The notes under the pieces: model-generated
What the model saw: the letters and a program-made list of their open reading frames with translations, nothing else
What the model was told of the DNA's origin: nothing
Database searches by the model: none
In this document: positions 56,493-64,000 of the stretch, in pieces
Layout: each line of letters begins with the position of its first letter
Position numbering within the stretch: position 1 is the stretch's first letter
Assembly (NCBI RefSeq): GCF_002101395.1
Contig: NZ_CP019706.1
Location: 1,612,001 to 1,676,000 of the forward strand
DNA from: Pantoea alhagi
GTDB lineage: Bacteria > Pseudomonadota > Gammaproteobacteria > Enterobacterales > Enterobacteriaceae
Length of the DNA stretch: 64,000 bases
Direction: 5' to 3'
Program-made: the position numbers and the translations under genes

Positions 56493-56600
56493 GTAGGGTA
56501 CAGAGGTAAGATGTTCTATCTTTCAGACCTTTTACTTCACGTAATCGGATTTGGCTGAATATTAGCCGCCCCAGTCATTTTGTGACTGGGGCGTTTTTTA
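56493..56600 (+). ncRNA. spf: Spot 42 small RNA
   Basis: Spot 42 is the Hfq-dependent RNA, repressed by CRP-cAMP in E. coli, that down-regulates catabolic and uptake genes when glucose is present. The sequence is almost identical to E. coli spf: it starts GTAGGGTACAGAGGTAAGATG and ends in the terminator hairpin CGCCCCAGTCA/TGACTGGGGCG (56567-56577 with 56583-56593) plus a U-run. It keeps its ancestral place between polA and engB. The 5' end is set by likeness. Confidence 0.96.
56511..56558 (+). CDS. spfP: SpfP, 15-residue protein encoded in Spot 42
   Basis: An ATG inside Spot 42 opens a 15-codon frame, MFYLSDLLLHVIGFG, preceded by AGAGG. E. coli Spot 42 is reported to encode a 15-residue peptide, SpfP, that modulates CRP, and my recollection of the E. 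coli sequence gives the same peptide. The same frame is open for a further 26 codons upstream to an ATG at 56433, before the RNA start. Confidence 0.75.
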   Translation: MFYLSDLLLHVIGFG

Positions 56601-56650
56601 TTGGGCGTTCGGTAAAAATGGATGCGTAATCCGCTGCGCATCCCGAAGGG

Positions 56651-57283
56651 TTATTGCCCCTCTTCTGAAGACGGCGCTTCTTCCTGCGCGCTAAACCAGC
56701 TATCCAGCTTAAGCCGCAGTTTATCCACGCCAATTTTCTTCAGAGAAGAGAAAAGCTCTACCTGCACATCGCCCATAAAGGCCAGTGAGGCTTCGCGCAC
56801 CACATTCAGCTGACTCTTACGAGCGCCGGATGCCAGCTTATCAGCTTTGGTTAACAGCACCAGTACCGGTATTTGGCTTTGCACTGCCCATTCAATCATT
56901 TGTTGATCGAGATCTTTAAGCGGATGACGGATGTCCATCAATACCACCAGACCTTTCAGGCACTCGCGTTTCTGCAAATATTCGCCCAGGGCGCGCTGCC
57001 ATTTACGCTTCATCTCTTCCGGGACTTCAGCATATCCGTAACCAGGTAAATCGACCAGACGTATGCCGTCAGCGACCTGAAACAGGTTGATGAGCTGGGT
57101 ACGGCCAGGCGTTTTACTGGTACGCGCCAGGCTTTTTTGGTTAGTCAGCGTATTAAGAGCGCTGGATTTACCCGCATTAGAACGGCCTGCAAATGCCACT
57201 TCAATACCCACATCAGCCGGAAGGTGACGAATATCGGGGGCGCTGGTAACAAAATGGGTGACGTGATAATTCCAGCCAGACAA
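56651..57283 (-). CDS. engB: Ribosome biogenesis GTPase EngB (YihA/YsxC)
   Basis: EngB is an essential GTPase needed for assembly of the large ribosomal subunit. It has G1 GRSNAGKS, the G2 region TSKTPGRTQ, G3 DLPGYG and G4 TKADK. The start is likely TTG at 57283: AGGAG lies eight bases upstream, and the product is 210 residues with N-terminus MSGWNYHVTHFV, exactly parallel to E. coli MTNLNYQQTHFV. An ATG at 57307 is possible but would place that ribosome-binding site inside the coding region. Confidence 0.94.
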   Translation of the reverse strand: MSGWNYHVTHFVTSAPDIRHLPADVGIEVAFAGRSNAGKSSALNTLTNQKSLARTSKTPGRTQLINLFQVADGIRLVDLPGYGYAEVPEEMKRKWQRALGEYLQKRECLKGLVVLMDIRHPLKDLDQQMIEWAVQSQIPVLVLLTKADKLASGARKSQLNVVREASLAFMGDVQVELFSSLKKIGVDKLRLKLDSWFSAQEEAPSSEEGQ

Positions 57284-57539
57284 AATAGTGACTCCTGAAG
57301 AGTTCATTGGGTTTAATGGCGTGATTATACCCTTAAAGCACGTAAAGCGCTTCCTGGTACGGTTGACTAATAAAATTGTAAGATATTTGCCATAATTATT
57401 GCCAGTTATTGGCGCTTTTAAACGCCATTCAAATAAACATTTTAAATAAATTCAAAAAGTTAATTGGATTACTGTAAAAAAGAGTCCAGGAAATCCCTCA
57501 GGTACCTTGTTAGTTTTACTTATTCGTCTAAAGTAATTC

Positions 57540-57776
57540 ACAGAGTTTGGATGGCTCACTTCAGGATGAAGCGCTCACGGAGTAGTCAGGAAAACAGAGA
57601 GCAGGGAACAGGACAAGGTGCGTTAGAATGCGCCGTCAGGGAAAAGGAAACGCTCAGGACGAGAGCGTAATGCACATGGAAAAACCGGGATGTTGACTGC
57701 ACCAGGGATGTAAAGGAAGGTTGTCCTTCTACGGAAGGTACGAAAAAAGGCGACAGGGTACCTGCCGCCTTTTTTC
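57540..57776 (+). ncRNA. csrC: CsrC small RNA (CsrA sponge)
   Basis: CsrC sequesters the translational regulator CsrA through many GGA motifs. Here 14 GGA trinucleotides occur in about 235 bases, many as AGGA or GGGA in predicted loops. The element sits between engB and yihI, the E. coli csrC locus. It ends in a terminator (AAAAAAGGCG... with ...CGCCTTTTTT, 57743-57775) like that of E. coli csrC. The 5' end is estimated from a -10-like TAAAGT at 57529. A TGTAAG half-site (57377) could belong to a UvrY site. Confidence 0.85.
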
Positions 57777-57841
57777 TTTGTGCGCTTTCTGCTAGATTCC
57801 GCCGCAATTCTATACTAAAGAAAAACCCCGGATAAACGATC

Positions 57842-58357
57842 ATGAAACCTGCACGTAAGCCACAAAGTAGCGCTGCGCCAAAAGTAAAACGCAAATCGCA
57901 CGAAGATAAAAATCAGGAAGCGCGCGATCGGAAGCGCGATAAAAAGCGCCGCGGCCATGCAGCAGGTAGCCGCGCGAACCCTGTTATGTCTCAGAGTGAC
58001 AAAAACAGCGCGGCCAAAGAGAAAGATCCACGTATTGGCAGTAAAAAACCGGTGCCGTTATTAAAAGAAGGCGTTGCGGTCACGGCAGCGAAACCGATCA
58101 AGAAGGCGCCCGTTGAGCAGAAGCCCTTAATGGAGCCGGCAGATGAACTGGCGATGCTGGAAAATGATGAGCGCCTTGACGGGCTGCTGGATCGTCTGGA
58201 GAACGGCGAAGTCTTATCAGCAGAAGATCAGGCCTGGCTCGATCAGACGCTGGATCGTATTGATGTGCTGATGGAACAGCTCGGTATCGGTCTGGACGAT
58301 GATGAAGAAGATGAGGCAGATGAAGATATGTATCGTCTGCTGAAAGGCGAGAAATAA
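57842..58357 (+). CDS. yihI: Der GTPase-activating protein YihI
   Basis: YihI stimulates the GTPase Der and so tunes 50S assembly. The 171-residue protein has a very basic N-terminal half (KPARKPQSSAAPKVKRKSHE, RDRKRDKKRRGHAAGSRANP) and an acidic helical C-terminal half (ELAMLENDERLDGLLDRLENGE, DDDEEDEADEDMYRLL), typical of the family (E. coli 169). It lies between csrC and hemN as in E. coli. Confidence 0.95.
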   Translation: MKPARKPQSSAAPKVKRKSHEDKNQEARDRKRDKKRRGHAAGSRANPVMSQSDKNSAAKEKDPRIGSKKPVPLLKEGVAVTAAKPIKKAPVEQKPLMEPADELAMLENDERLDGLLDRLENGEVLSAEDQAWLDQTLDRIDVLMEQLGIGLDDDEEDEADEDMYRLLKGEK

Positions 58358-58421
58358 GCTCGCTGACCTAAATTGACGGGAACGGGCGCTGGCTTTGCTC
58401 CCGTCAGTCAGGTATTCGACT

Positions 58422-58601
58422 ATGTTTTGGCCTGGATCAATTATCGCCATTCTATTGGCATGTTATCTGTTTTGGCTGTTTGTTAAACTACGCCGCCTGA
58501 CGCAGCTGAAATCACGGTTGCGCCGTGCTACCGCTAACCGGCAGCGCCAGGCCTCCTTGCCCTTGACGCGGCCCGTAAGGCGTCGTAAATGGAAGGAGTG
58601 A
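58422..58601 (+). CDS. Small putative membrane protein ahead of hemN
   Basis: A 59-residue frame with one N-terminal membrane helix (FWPGSIIAILLACYLFWLFV) and a strongly basic tail (about 14 Arg/Lys in the last 38 residues), so an N-out/C-in single-span topology is likely. Its stop is 2 bp before the hemN ATG and its last codons contain the hemN ribosome-binding site, which suggests translational coupling. The own start is weak (AGG nine bases before). An inverted repeat TGACGGGA/TCCCGTCA (58374-58406) precedes it. I do not recognise the protein. Confidence 0.6.
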   Translation: MFWPGSIIAILLACYLFWLFVKLRRLTQLKSRLRRATANRQRQASLPLTRPVRRRKWKE

Positions 58602-58603
58602 AC

Positions 58604-59977
58604 ATGCCAATGCCGTTAACCGAGTGGGATCAGGCCCTGATCGAGAAGTACAACTATGCCGGGCCGCGCTATACCTCTTATCCCACCGCGCTGGAGTTTA
58701 GCGAAGGCTGGAGCGAAGCGGCATTTCAGCAGGCGGCCCAGCGTTATCCCACGCGACCGCTTTCCCTTTATATCCATATTCCTTTCTGTCACCGCCTTTG
58801 TTATTTCTGCGGCTGCAACAAGCAGGTAACGCGCCATTCGCATAAAGGCGATCGTTATCTGGATGTCCTTGAACTGGAAATCCGCCAGCGTGCTGCGCTA
58901 TTCAGCAACAGAACCGTTACCCAAATGCACTGGGGCGGCGGAACGCCAACCTGGTTAAGCAAGGCACAGCTGAGTCGCCTGATGGCGGTATTGCGGGAAT
59001 GTTTTCATTTCAACAGCGAAGCAGAAATCTCCATTGAAGTTGACCCACGCGAGCTGGAATTAGATGTGCTCGATCATCTGCGGGCGCTGGGCTTTAACCG
59101 TCTGAGCATGGGGGTGCAGGATTTTAATAAAGCAGTGCAGGAGCGTGTCAATCGTGTTCAGGACGAAGGCTTTATTTTTGCGTTGATCGAACGCGCGCGC
59201 GAACTGGGTTTTACCTCCAGTAATATCGATCTGATTTACGGCTTGCCGATGCAAACGCCGGAAAGCTTCGATTATACGCTGCAAAAAGTGGCCACGTTAC
59301 GGCCCGATCGCCTAAGCGTTTTCAACTATGCGCACTTGCCAACGCTGTTTGCCGCTCAGCGTAAAATTAAAGATGAAGAGCTGCCCACCCCGGCGCAAAA
59401 GCTGGTCATCCTGCAGCAAACTATCGCTACCCTGACCGCGCAGGGTTATCACTACATTGGCATGGATCATTTTGCCCGGCCGGACGATGAACTGGCTATC
59501 GCCCAGCGCGAGGGAAAACTTCATCGCAATTTCCAGGGTTATACCACCCAGGGCGAGACCGATTTGCTGGGAATGGGTGTCTCGGCGATCAGTATGCTGG
59601 GAGACTGTTATGCTCAAAATCAAAAAGAGCTGAAGGCATACTATGCCAGCGTGGAAAAGCAGGGCAACGCGTTATGGCGTGGCCTGACGCTAAGCCAGGA
59701 TGACTGCCTGCGTCGTGACGTTATCAAGTCGCTTATCTGCAACTTTTCGCTTTCTTTTCGCGACATTGAAGCGGTTAATGGCATAACCTTTACCGACTAT
59801 TTTGCTGCGGATCTGGCTTTGCTTGCGCCTCTGGCCGCCGATGGGCTGGTGGAGATTCAGAAGAGCGGGATACAGGTTACGCCGAAAGGGCGATTGCTGA
59901 TTCGTAATATCTGCATGTGTTTTGATGTCTATATGCGGCAGAAGGCGCGACAGCAGCAGTTTTCCCGCGTGATCTAA
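58604..59977 (+). CDS. hemN: Oxygen-independent coproporphyrinogen III oxidase HemN
   Basis: HemN is the radical SAM enzyme that makes protoporphyrinogen IX precursors without oxygen, needed for anaerobic heme. The 457-residue protein equals E. coli. The cluster ligands are Cys62, Cys66 and Cys69 in FCHRLCYFCGC; the SAM-domain motif GGGTPTWLS and the C-terminal HemN domain (ending FDVYMRQKARQQQFSRVI) are present. GGAAGGAG stands before the ATG at 58604. Confidence 0.97.
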   Translation: MPMPLTEWDQALIEKYNYAGPRYTSYPTALEFSEGWSEAAFQQAAQRYPTRPLSLYIHIPFCHRLCYFCGCNKQVTRHSHKGDRYLDVLELEIRQRAALFSNRTVTQMHWGGGTPTWLSKAQLSRLMAVLRECFHFNSEAEISIEVDPRELELDVLDHLRALGFNRLSMGVQDFNKAVQERVNRVQDEGFIFALIERARELGFTSSNIDLIYGLPMQTPESFDYTLQKVATLRPDRLSVFNYAHLPTLFAAQRKIKDEELPTPAQKLVILQQTIATLTAQGYHYIGMDHFARPDDELAIAQREGKLHRNFQGYTTQGETDLLGMGVSAISMLGDCYAQNQKELKAYYASVEKQGNALWRGLTLSQDDCLRRDVIKSLICNFSLSFRDIEAVNGITFTDYFAADLALLAPLAADGLVEIQKSGIQVTPKGRLLIRNICMCFDVYMRQKARQQQFSRVI

Positions 59978-59991
59978 CGATGCAGCGCAGC

Positions 59992-60019
59992 AAAAAGGCC
60001 GGTATGCGCCGGCCTTTTT
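59992..60019 (+). terminator. Bidirectional terminator between hemN and yshB
   Basis: AAAAAGGCCGG (59992-60002) pairs with CCGGCCTTTTT (60009-60019). It has U-runs in both directions, 14 bp past hemN and 2 bp past yshB. Confidence 0.88.
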
Positions 60020-60021
60020 AA

Positions 60022-60138
60022 TTAGCTGAAAAAACTAACCATTACGGCACACAGCACCGCCGCTAAAGCGGTTTGCGGTGGATGGCCGACAGCTGCATCG
60101 CCTGCAGCGCTCAATGAAACCAATAGCGATTCGAGCAT
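60022..60138 (-). CDS. yshB: Small membrane protein YshB
   Basis: A 38-residue protein beginning MLESLLVSLSAAGDAAVG and ending in a single hydrophobic helix (TALAAVLCAVMVSFFS). It matches the layout of E. coli YshB (36 residues, PQTAVAAVLCAAMIG core) at the same place between hemN and glnG. The ATG is preceded by GGGAGG at ideal distance. In Salmonella YshB is reported to matter for intracellular growth; its biochemical role is unknown. It follows glnG by 97 bp on the same strand and ends at the shared terminator. Confidence 0.88.
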   Translation of the reverse strand: MLESLLVSLSAAGDAAVGHPPQTALAAVLCAVMVSFFS

Positions 60139-60235
60139 GATAAGCCTCCCGATAACCGCTCAAAATGATACTGAACGGCATCGGGGTGTAAAGAGCAAAG
60201 CATAAAAAATTGTGCAAAAAATATGCTTTTCTTGC

Positions 60236-61645
60236 TTACTCCATTCCCAGTTCTTTCAGTTTACGCGTCAGGGTATTGCGTCCCCAACCGAGTAAGCGCG
60301 CCGCTTCCTGCTTGTGTCCTTGCGTATGGCGTAGTGCCGTGGTCAGCAAAGTACGCTCCATCTCCGGTTGCGCCTCAGACAGCAAATTTTGATGACCGGA
60401 ACGCAACGCCCGATCGGCCCACTGCGCTAACAGCGTGGCCCAGCTATCGGGCAATGATTGTACTGCCGTATCGCTGGTGGTGCTTTCAAACAGTTCCGGC
60501 GGCAGATCCTGGATCAATACCTCCTGACCGGCAGCCATCACCGTCAGCCAGCGGCAGGTATTCTCCAGCTGTCGTACATTACCTGACCAGTGCAAACGCG
60601 TCAGTGCCGCTTCAGTCTCAGGATGCAGGATCTTGGCCTCCACACCCAGTTCACGCGCGGCAACCTGTAAAAAATAACGCGCCAGCCGGGGAATATCTTC
60701 ACGTCGCTCACGCAGCGGCGGCAGATGTACGCGGATCACGTTCAGACGATGGAACAGGTCCTCCCTGAATTTCCCTTCCTGTACGCGCAGCTCCAGATTC
60801 TGGTGCGTGGCTGCAATAATACGCACGTCAACTTTTACCGGCGCATAGCCACCAACACGATAAAATTGCCCGTCCGCCAGCACACGCAGCAGACGTGTTT
60901 GCACATCCAGCGGCATATCGCCGATCTCATCCAGAAACAGCGTACCGCCGTCCGCCTGTTCAAAACGGCCCTGACGGATCTGATTTGCGCCGGTAAACGC
61001 GCCTTTTTCATGGCCAAACAGCTCAGACTCAATCAGGTCTTTAGGGATCGCCGCCATGTTCAGGGCGATAAAGGGAGCCTTAGCACGTGGGCTGTGGCGA
61101 TGCAGGGCATGCGCTACCAGTTCCTTGCCGGTCCCCGACTCGCCATTAATCAACACGCTAATCGACGAGCGTGAAAGCCTGCCGATAATACGAAACACAT
61201 CCTGCATCGCTGGCGCTTCGCCAATAATATCGGTTGTCGGGCCACTGACCGGTCGGTCTCGTGGCTGCTGCTGCTCCTGATAATGGCTAATTGCGCGTTC
61301 AACCAGGGCGACAGCCTCATCAATATCAAACGGCTTGGGCAAATAATCGAAAGCGCCCTGCTGATAGGCGCTCACCGCCGCATCCAGATCGGAATGGGCG
61401 GTCATAATGATGACCGGCAGCATCGGATGCCGCTGTTTAATTTGTTTTAGTAACGCCAGGCCATCCATTCCGGGCATACGAATATCTGACAATAAAACAT
61501 CTGGGGTTTTGCTTGCGAGTGCTTCCAGCACGTCATTGCCACTCTCAAAAGTGGCACAGCTTAAACCAGCTCCTGTAAGTGCGCGTTCAAGTACCCAGCG
61601 GATGGAGCTATCGTCATCGACGATCCAAACTATCCCTCGTTGCAT
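60236..61645 (-). CDS. glnG: Nitrogen response regulator NtrC (GlnG)
   Basis: NtrC activates sigma-54 promoters of nitrogen-scavenging genes when phosphorylated by NtrB. The 469-residue protein equals E. coli: receiver domain with Asp54 (LLSDIRMPG), AAA+ domain with Walker A GESGTGKE, the sigma-54-contacting GAFTGA loop and Walker B GGTLFLDEIGDMP, and a Fis-type helix-turn-helix (QEAARLLGWGRNTLTRKLKELG). It is last in glnALG. Confidence 0.98.
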   Translation of the reverse strand: MQRGIVWIVDDDSSIRWVLERALTGAGLSCATFESGNDVLEALASKTPDVLLSDIRMPGMDGLALLKQIKQRHPMLPVIIMTAHSDLDAAVSAYQQGAFDYLPKPFDIDEAVALVERAISHYQEQQQPRDRPVSGPTTDIIGEAPAMQDVFRIIGRLSRSSISVLINGESGTGKELVAHALHRHSPRAKAPFIALNMAAIPKDLIESELFGHEKGAFTGANQIRQGRFEQADGGTLFLDEIGDMPLDVQTRLLRVLADGQFYRVGGYAPVKVDVRIIAATHQNLELRVQEGKFREDLFHRLNVIRVHLPPLRERREDIPRLARYFLQVAARELGVEAKILHPETEAALTRLHWSGNVRQLENTCRWLTVMAAGQEVLIQDLPPELFESTTSDTAVQSLPDSWATLLAQWADRALRSGHQNLLSEAQPEMERTLLTTALRHTQGHKQEAARLLGWGRNTLTRKLKELGME

Positions 61646-61653
61646 AGAAACCT

Positions 61654-62703
61654 CTACTTACGAATCGGCAGGTAAATCGAAAATTCGGTATGGCCTGGCC
61701 AACTGCTAAATTCTATTTTTCCGGAATGTTGATCGATCAGGCTGCGGGCAATGGAAAGCCCTAATCCGGTGCCGCCCTCTCTGCCGCTGACCATGGGGTA
61801 AAACAGCGTATCCTGCAGCCTCCCCGGGATGCCTGGTCCGTCATCTTCCACATCGATGCGTGCCACCAGCCGGTAACGGGTACCGTGCAAAGTAAGCTGG
61901 AAAGCGGTGCGGGTGCGTAAGGTAATGGTGCCGCCTTCCTCGCCCAGCGCCTGTAACGCATTACGGACTATATTCAGTAAAACCTGTTCTATCTGATCGG
62001 GATCGTGGGGCAGTTCTGGCAGGCTGGGATCGTAATCGCGTACCAAAGAGATGTTGTCCGGCAGCTCCATATTGACCAGGTTAACCACGCGCTCCGCCAC
62101 CTGATGAATGCTTTGCGTGACGTGCATACCGGGCTGCTGCGGCCCTAACAGACGGTCTACCAGATTACGCAGCCGATCTGCCTGCTCAATAATGACTTTG
62201 GTATATTCCGTCAGCGACGGATCGGGCAATGCTTTAGCCAGTAGCTGTGCGGCACCACGCAGCCCGCCCAGCGGATTTTTAATCTCATGGGCCAGGCCCC
62301 GAACCAGATCGCGGGCGGCAACCTGCTGCGCATGCTGGATCTGTTCCTGGCTGAGGCGGCGTTGATTATCCATCGGCGCCATTTCCAGCAGGATAAGGCC
62401 ATCCGGCAGTCGCTGCGCCGTTAATGACATGATATGGGCGCGCCCATCCACTACCAGCGTTACCTCGCTGTCGGTAAACCCCTGGCCAGCGGCAAGGCTT
62501 TCCTGCATAACAGCGATATTTAAAGAGAAATAGCCAATCAGTTCAGGCAACGGCGTGCCAAAAAGCTTACGGGAACTTTGTGCTAACAGCTGCTGTGCCG
62601 CTGGATTGGCATAATGAATAACCAGCTCGTTATCGATCAGCAGGATACTGTTAATCAGGGAATTGAGAATCTGCCCGGCATCGGGCAACAGGCCAGTTGC
62701 CAT
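61654..62703 (-). CDS. glnL: Nitrogen sensor kinase/phosphatase NtrB (GlnL)
   Basis: NtrB phosphorylates or, with PII, dephosphorylates NtrC according to nitrogen status. It is a 349-residue soluble kinase with an N-terminal PAS domain (LIDNELVIHYANPAAQQLL), phospho-acceptor His139 in GLAHEIKNPLGGL, N-box NIVRNALQA and glycine boxes DDGPGIP and GTGLGLSIA. It starts 139 bp after glnA, below the glnA terminator and its own NtrC-controlled promoter. Confidence 0.98.
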   Translation of the reverse strand: MATGLLPDAGQILNSLINSILLIDNELVIHYANPAAQQLLAQSSRKLFGTPLPELIGYFSLNIAVMQESLAAGQGFTDSEVTLVVDGRAHIMSLTAQRLPDGLILLEMAPMDNQRRLSQEQIQHAQQVAARDLVRGLAHEIKNPLGGLRGAAQLLAKALPDPSLTEYTKVIIEQADRLRNLVDRLLGPQQPGMHVTQSIHQVAERVVNLVNMELPDNISLVRDYDPSLPELPHDPDQIEQVLLNIVRNALQALGEEGGTITLRTRTAFQLTLHGTRYRLVARIDVEDDGPGIPGRLQDTLFYPMVSGREGGTGLGLSIARSLIDQHSGKIEFSSWPGHTEFSIYLPIRK

Positions 62704-62715
62704 ACAGCGTTCTCC

Positions 62716-62737
62716 TGCACCAAATCAGTGCATTATA
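62716..62737 (-). promoter_or_regulatory. glnL promoter with NtrC site
   Basis: TGCACC-N5-AGTGCA (62716-62732) matches the NtrC consensus TGCACC-N5-GGTGCA with one mismatch. On the minus strand it directly follows a TATAAT -10 box (62737-62732), so bound NtrC would repress glnLG transcription from this internal promoter, as in E. coli. Confidence 0.8.
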
Positions 62738-62783
62738 GCTTCAGGTTCGATAACGCGATATTCCGACCGTTGATAAGGTGGAG

Positions 62784-62808
62784 AAAAAAGCCCATCCGAA
62801 GATGGGCT
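62784..62808 (-). terminator. glnA terminator
   Basis: AGCCCATC (62789-62796) and GATGGGCT (62801-62808) form a stem with tetraloop; on the minus strand it is followed by TTTTT. Partial readthrough is expected to serve glnLG. Confidence 0.85.
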
Positions 62809-62842
62809 GAAAGTTTCCACGGCAACAAAAAACGCAAACCAA

Positions 62843-64000
62843 TTAAACGCTGTAGTAAAGCTCGAACTCTACCGGATGCGGCGTCATACGCACGCGATCC
62901 ATTTCAGCCTTACGCAGCTCGATGTAAGCATCGATAGCATCATCGGTAAACACGCCGCCACGGGTCAGGAACTCGCGGTCTTCGTTCAGCGCGTTCAGCG
63001 CTTCTTCCAGCGAACCGGCCACTTTTGGAATTTCAGCTTCTTCTTCCGGCGGCAGGTCATACAGGTTTTTATCCATGGCGTCGCCAGGATGGATCTTGTT
63101 GATGATACCGTCCAGGCCTGCCATCAGCAGCGCAGCGAACGCCAGGTACGGGTTAGCTGCCGGATCCGGGAAGCGAGCTTCGATACGGCGTGCTTTCGGG
63201 CTGGCGACCACCGGAATACGGATAGATGCTGAGCGGTTACGCGCTGAGTAGGCCAGCATAACCGGCGCTTCGTAACCCGGAACCAGACGCTTATAGGAGT
63301 TGGTGGTTGGGTTAGCCAGGGCATTAATGGCTTTCGCGTGTTTGATTACGCCGCCGATATAGAACAGCGCCATTTCAGACAGGCCGCCGTATTTATCGCC
63401 TGCGAACAGGTTTGTGCCGCCTTTTGACAGGGACATATGGCAGTGCATGCCAGAACCGTTATCGCCAAACATCGGCTTCGGCATAAAGGTCGCGGTTTTG
63501 CCGTAGGCGTGCGCCACGTTATGCACGACATATTTGTAGATCTGAATTTCGTCGGCTTTTTTCACCATGGTATTGAAGCGGGTTGCCACTTCGTTCTGAC
63601 CTGCGGTGGCCACTTCATGGTGGTGTGCTTCAACAACCAGGCCCATCTGCTCCATGGTCAGACACATGGCAGAACGGATGTCCTGTGCGGAGTCAACCGG
63701 CGGTACCGGGAAATAGCCGCCTTTCAGACCCGGACGGTGACCTTTGTTGCCGCCTTCATATTCTTTGCCGGTGTTCCAGGCCGCTTCGATATCATCGATA
63801 GCAACGTGAGAACCGGATGTGCTGCTGCCAAAGCGGATATCGTCGAACAGGAAGAACTCAGGTTCAGGGCCAAACAGTACGGTATCGGCAATGCCGGAAG
63901 AGCGCAGGAAATCTTCAGCGCGCTTGGCGATTGAACGTGGGTCGCGATCGTAGCCCTGCATGGTGCCAGGCTCCAGAATGTCACAACGGATGATCAGCGT
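62843..64000 (-). CDS. glnA: Glutamine synthetase GlnA (C-terminal part, cut by window edge)
   Basis: GlnA makes glutamine from glutamate and ammonia and is the main ammonia-assimilation enzyme at low nitrogen. The window holds the last 385 codons of about 469; the N-terminal 84 or so are missing. The ATP/metal region FGPEPEFFLFDDI, the ammonia-pocket segments GQNEVATRF and GSGMHCHMSL, the NPTTNSYKRLVPGYEAP stretch and the adenylylation tyrosine in NLYDLPPEE are visible. It ends ELYYSV. It leads glnA-glnL-glnG. Confidence 0.98.
   Translation of the reverse strand, partial: TLIIRCDILEPGTMQGYDRDPRSIAKRAEDFLRSSGIADTVLFGPEPEFFLFDDIRFGSSTSGSHVAIDDIEAAWNTGKEYEGGNKGHRPGLKGGYFPVPPVDSAQDIRSAMCLTMEQMGLVVEAHHHEVATAGQNEVATRFNTMVKKADEIQIYKYVVHNVAHAYGKTATFMPKPMFGDNGSGMHCHMSLSKGGTNLFAGDKYGGLSEMALFYIGGVIKHAKAINALANPTTNSYKRLVPGYEAPVMLAYSARNRSASIRIPVVASPKARRIEARFPDPAANPYLAFAALLMAGLDGIINKIHPGDAMDKNLYDLPPEEEAEIPKVAGSLEEALNALNEDREFLTRGGVFTDDAIDAYIELRKAEMDRVRMTPHPVEFELYYSV

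Noticed and set aside
57464..57670. 68-codon open frame overlapping CsrC
   Set aside because: The region is the GGA-rich sRNA; the frame has no good start site and its sequence is charged and low in complexity.

Overview
The window looks like a piece of an enterobacterial chromosome around the replication origin. The proteins are close to, but clearly distinct from, those of Escherichia coli. The gene order (pst, glmUS, atp, rsmG-mnmG, oriC, mioC-asnC, viaA-ravA, kup, rbs, hsrA, rrn, mob, yihD-srkA-dsbA, polA, spf, engB, csrC, yihI, hemN, glnGLA) matches the E. coli 84-87 min region with family-specific gains and losses. From the 16S sequence, the 2,3-butanediol operon and the differences listed below, a member of Erwiniaceae (Pantoea, Mixta or Erwinia type) is most likely. 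This is inference from memory, not from a database search.

Left of the origin (1-23 kb) nearly everything is on the minus strand, transcribed away from oriC. From the origin leftward come mnmG-rsmG, the complete ATP synthase operon atpIBEFHAGDC, glmU-glmS, and the phosphate-scavenging pstSCAB operon behind a tandem Pho box. Between glmS and pstS, which are neighbours in E. coli, lies a stretch of about 5.4 kb of accessory genes: a CspA-type cold-shock gene with its long leader, a LysR regulator convergent with a zinc-free quinone-oxidoreductase-like enzyme, a short Crp/Fnr-type regulator, a YgjV-type membrane protein whose Shine-Dalgarno sits inside a hairpin, a nitroreductase-like protein and a small secreted DUF1471 protein. 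The sequence next to the glmS stop is a predicted, unoccupied attTn7 site.

The origin (about 23.23-23.49 kb) shows three AT-rich 13-mers, DnaA boxes R1, R5M, R2, R3 and R4, an IHF-type site and many GATC sites. To its right are mioC, asnC (without the usual divergent asnA), viaA-ravA and kup. They are followed by a block absent from this place in E. coli: qseBC with divergent ygiW, then the budR/budABC acetoin-butanediol genes. After that come the ribose operon rbsDACBKR between two palindromic operators, the exporter hsrA, and a complete rRNA operon (16S, tRNA-Glu, 23S, 5S) with P1/P2 promoters, boxA sites and terminator.

The last 14 kb hold mobAB, yihD, srkA-dsbA, polA, the dual-function sRNA Spot 42 with the 15-codon spfP frame, engB, the CsrA-sponge sRNA CsrC, yihI, a small membrane-protein gene just ahead of hemN, yshB, and the nitrogen-regulation operon glnA-glnL-glnG (glnA is cut by the window end). 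Themes are energy and cell-wall precursor supply, replication, rRNA synthesis, phosphate and nitrogen sensing, and fermentation.

I found no phage, transposase, CRISPR array, toxin-antitoxin or defence locus, and no convincing new multi-gene system. The most interesting material is small: the extended reading frame through Spot 42, the Shine-Dalgarno-sequestering hairpin, unexplained operators in the accessory stretch, a DnaA-box/GATC cluster before polA, and small genes such as yshB and the one before hemN.
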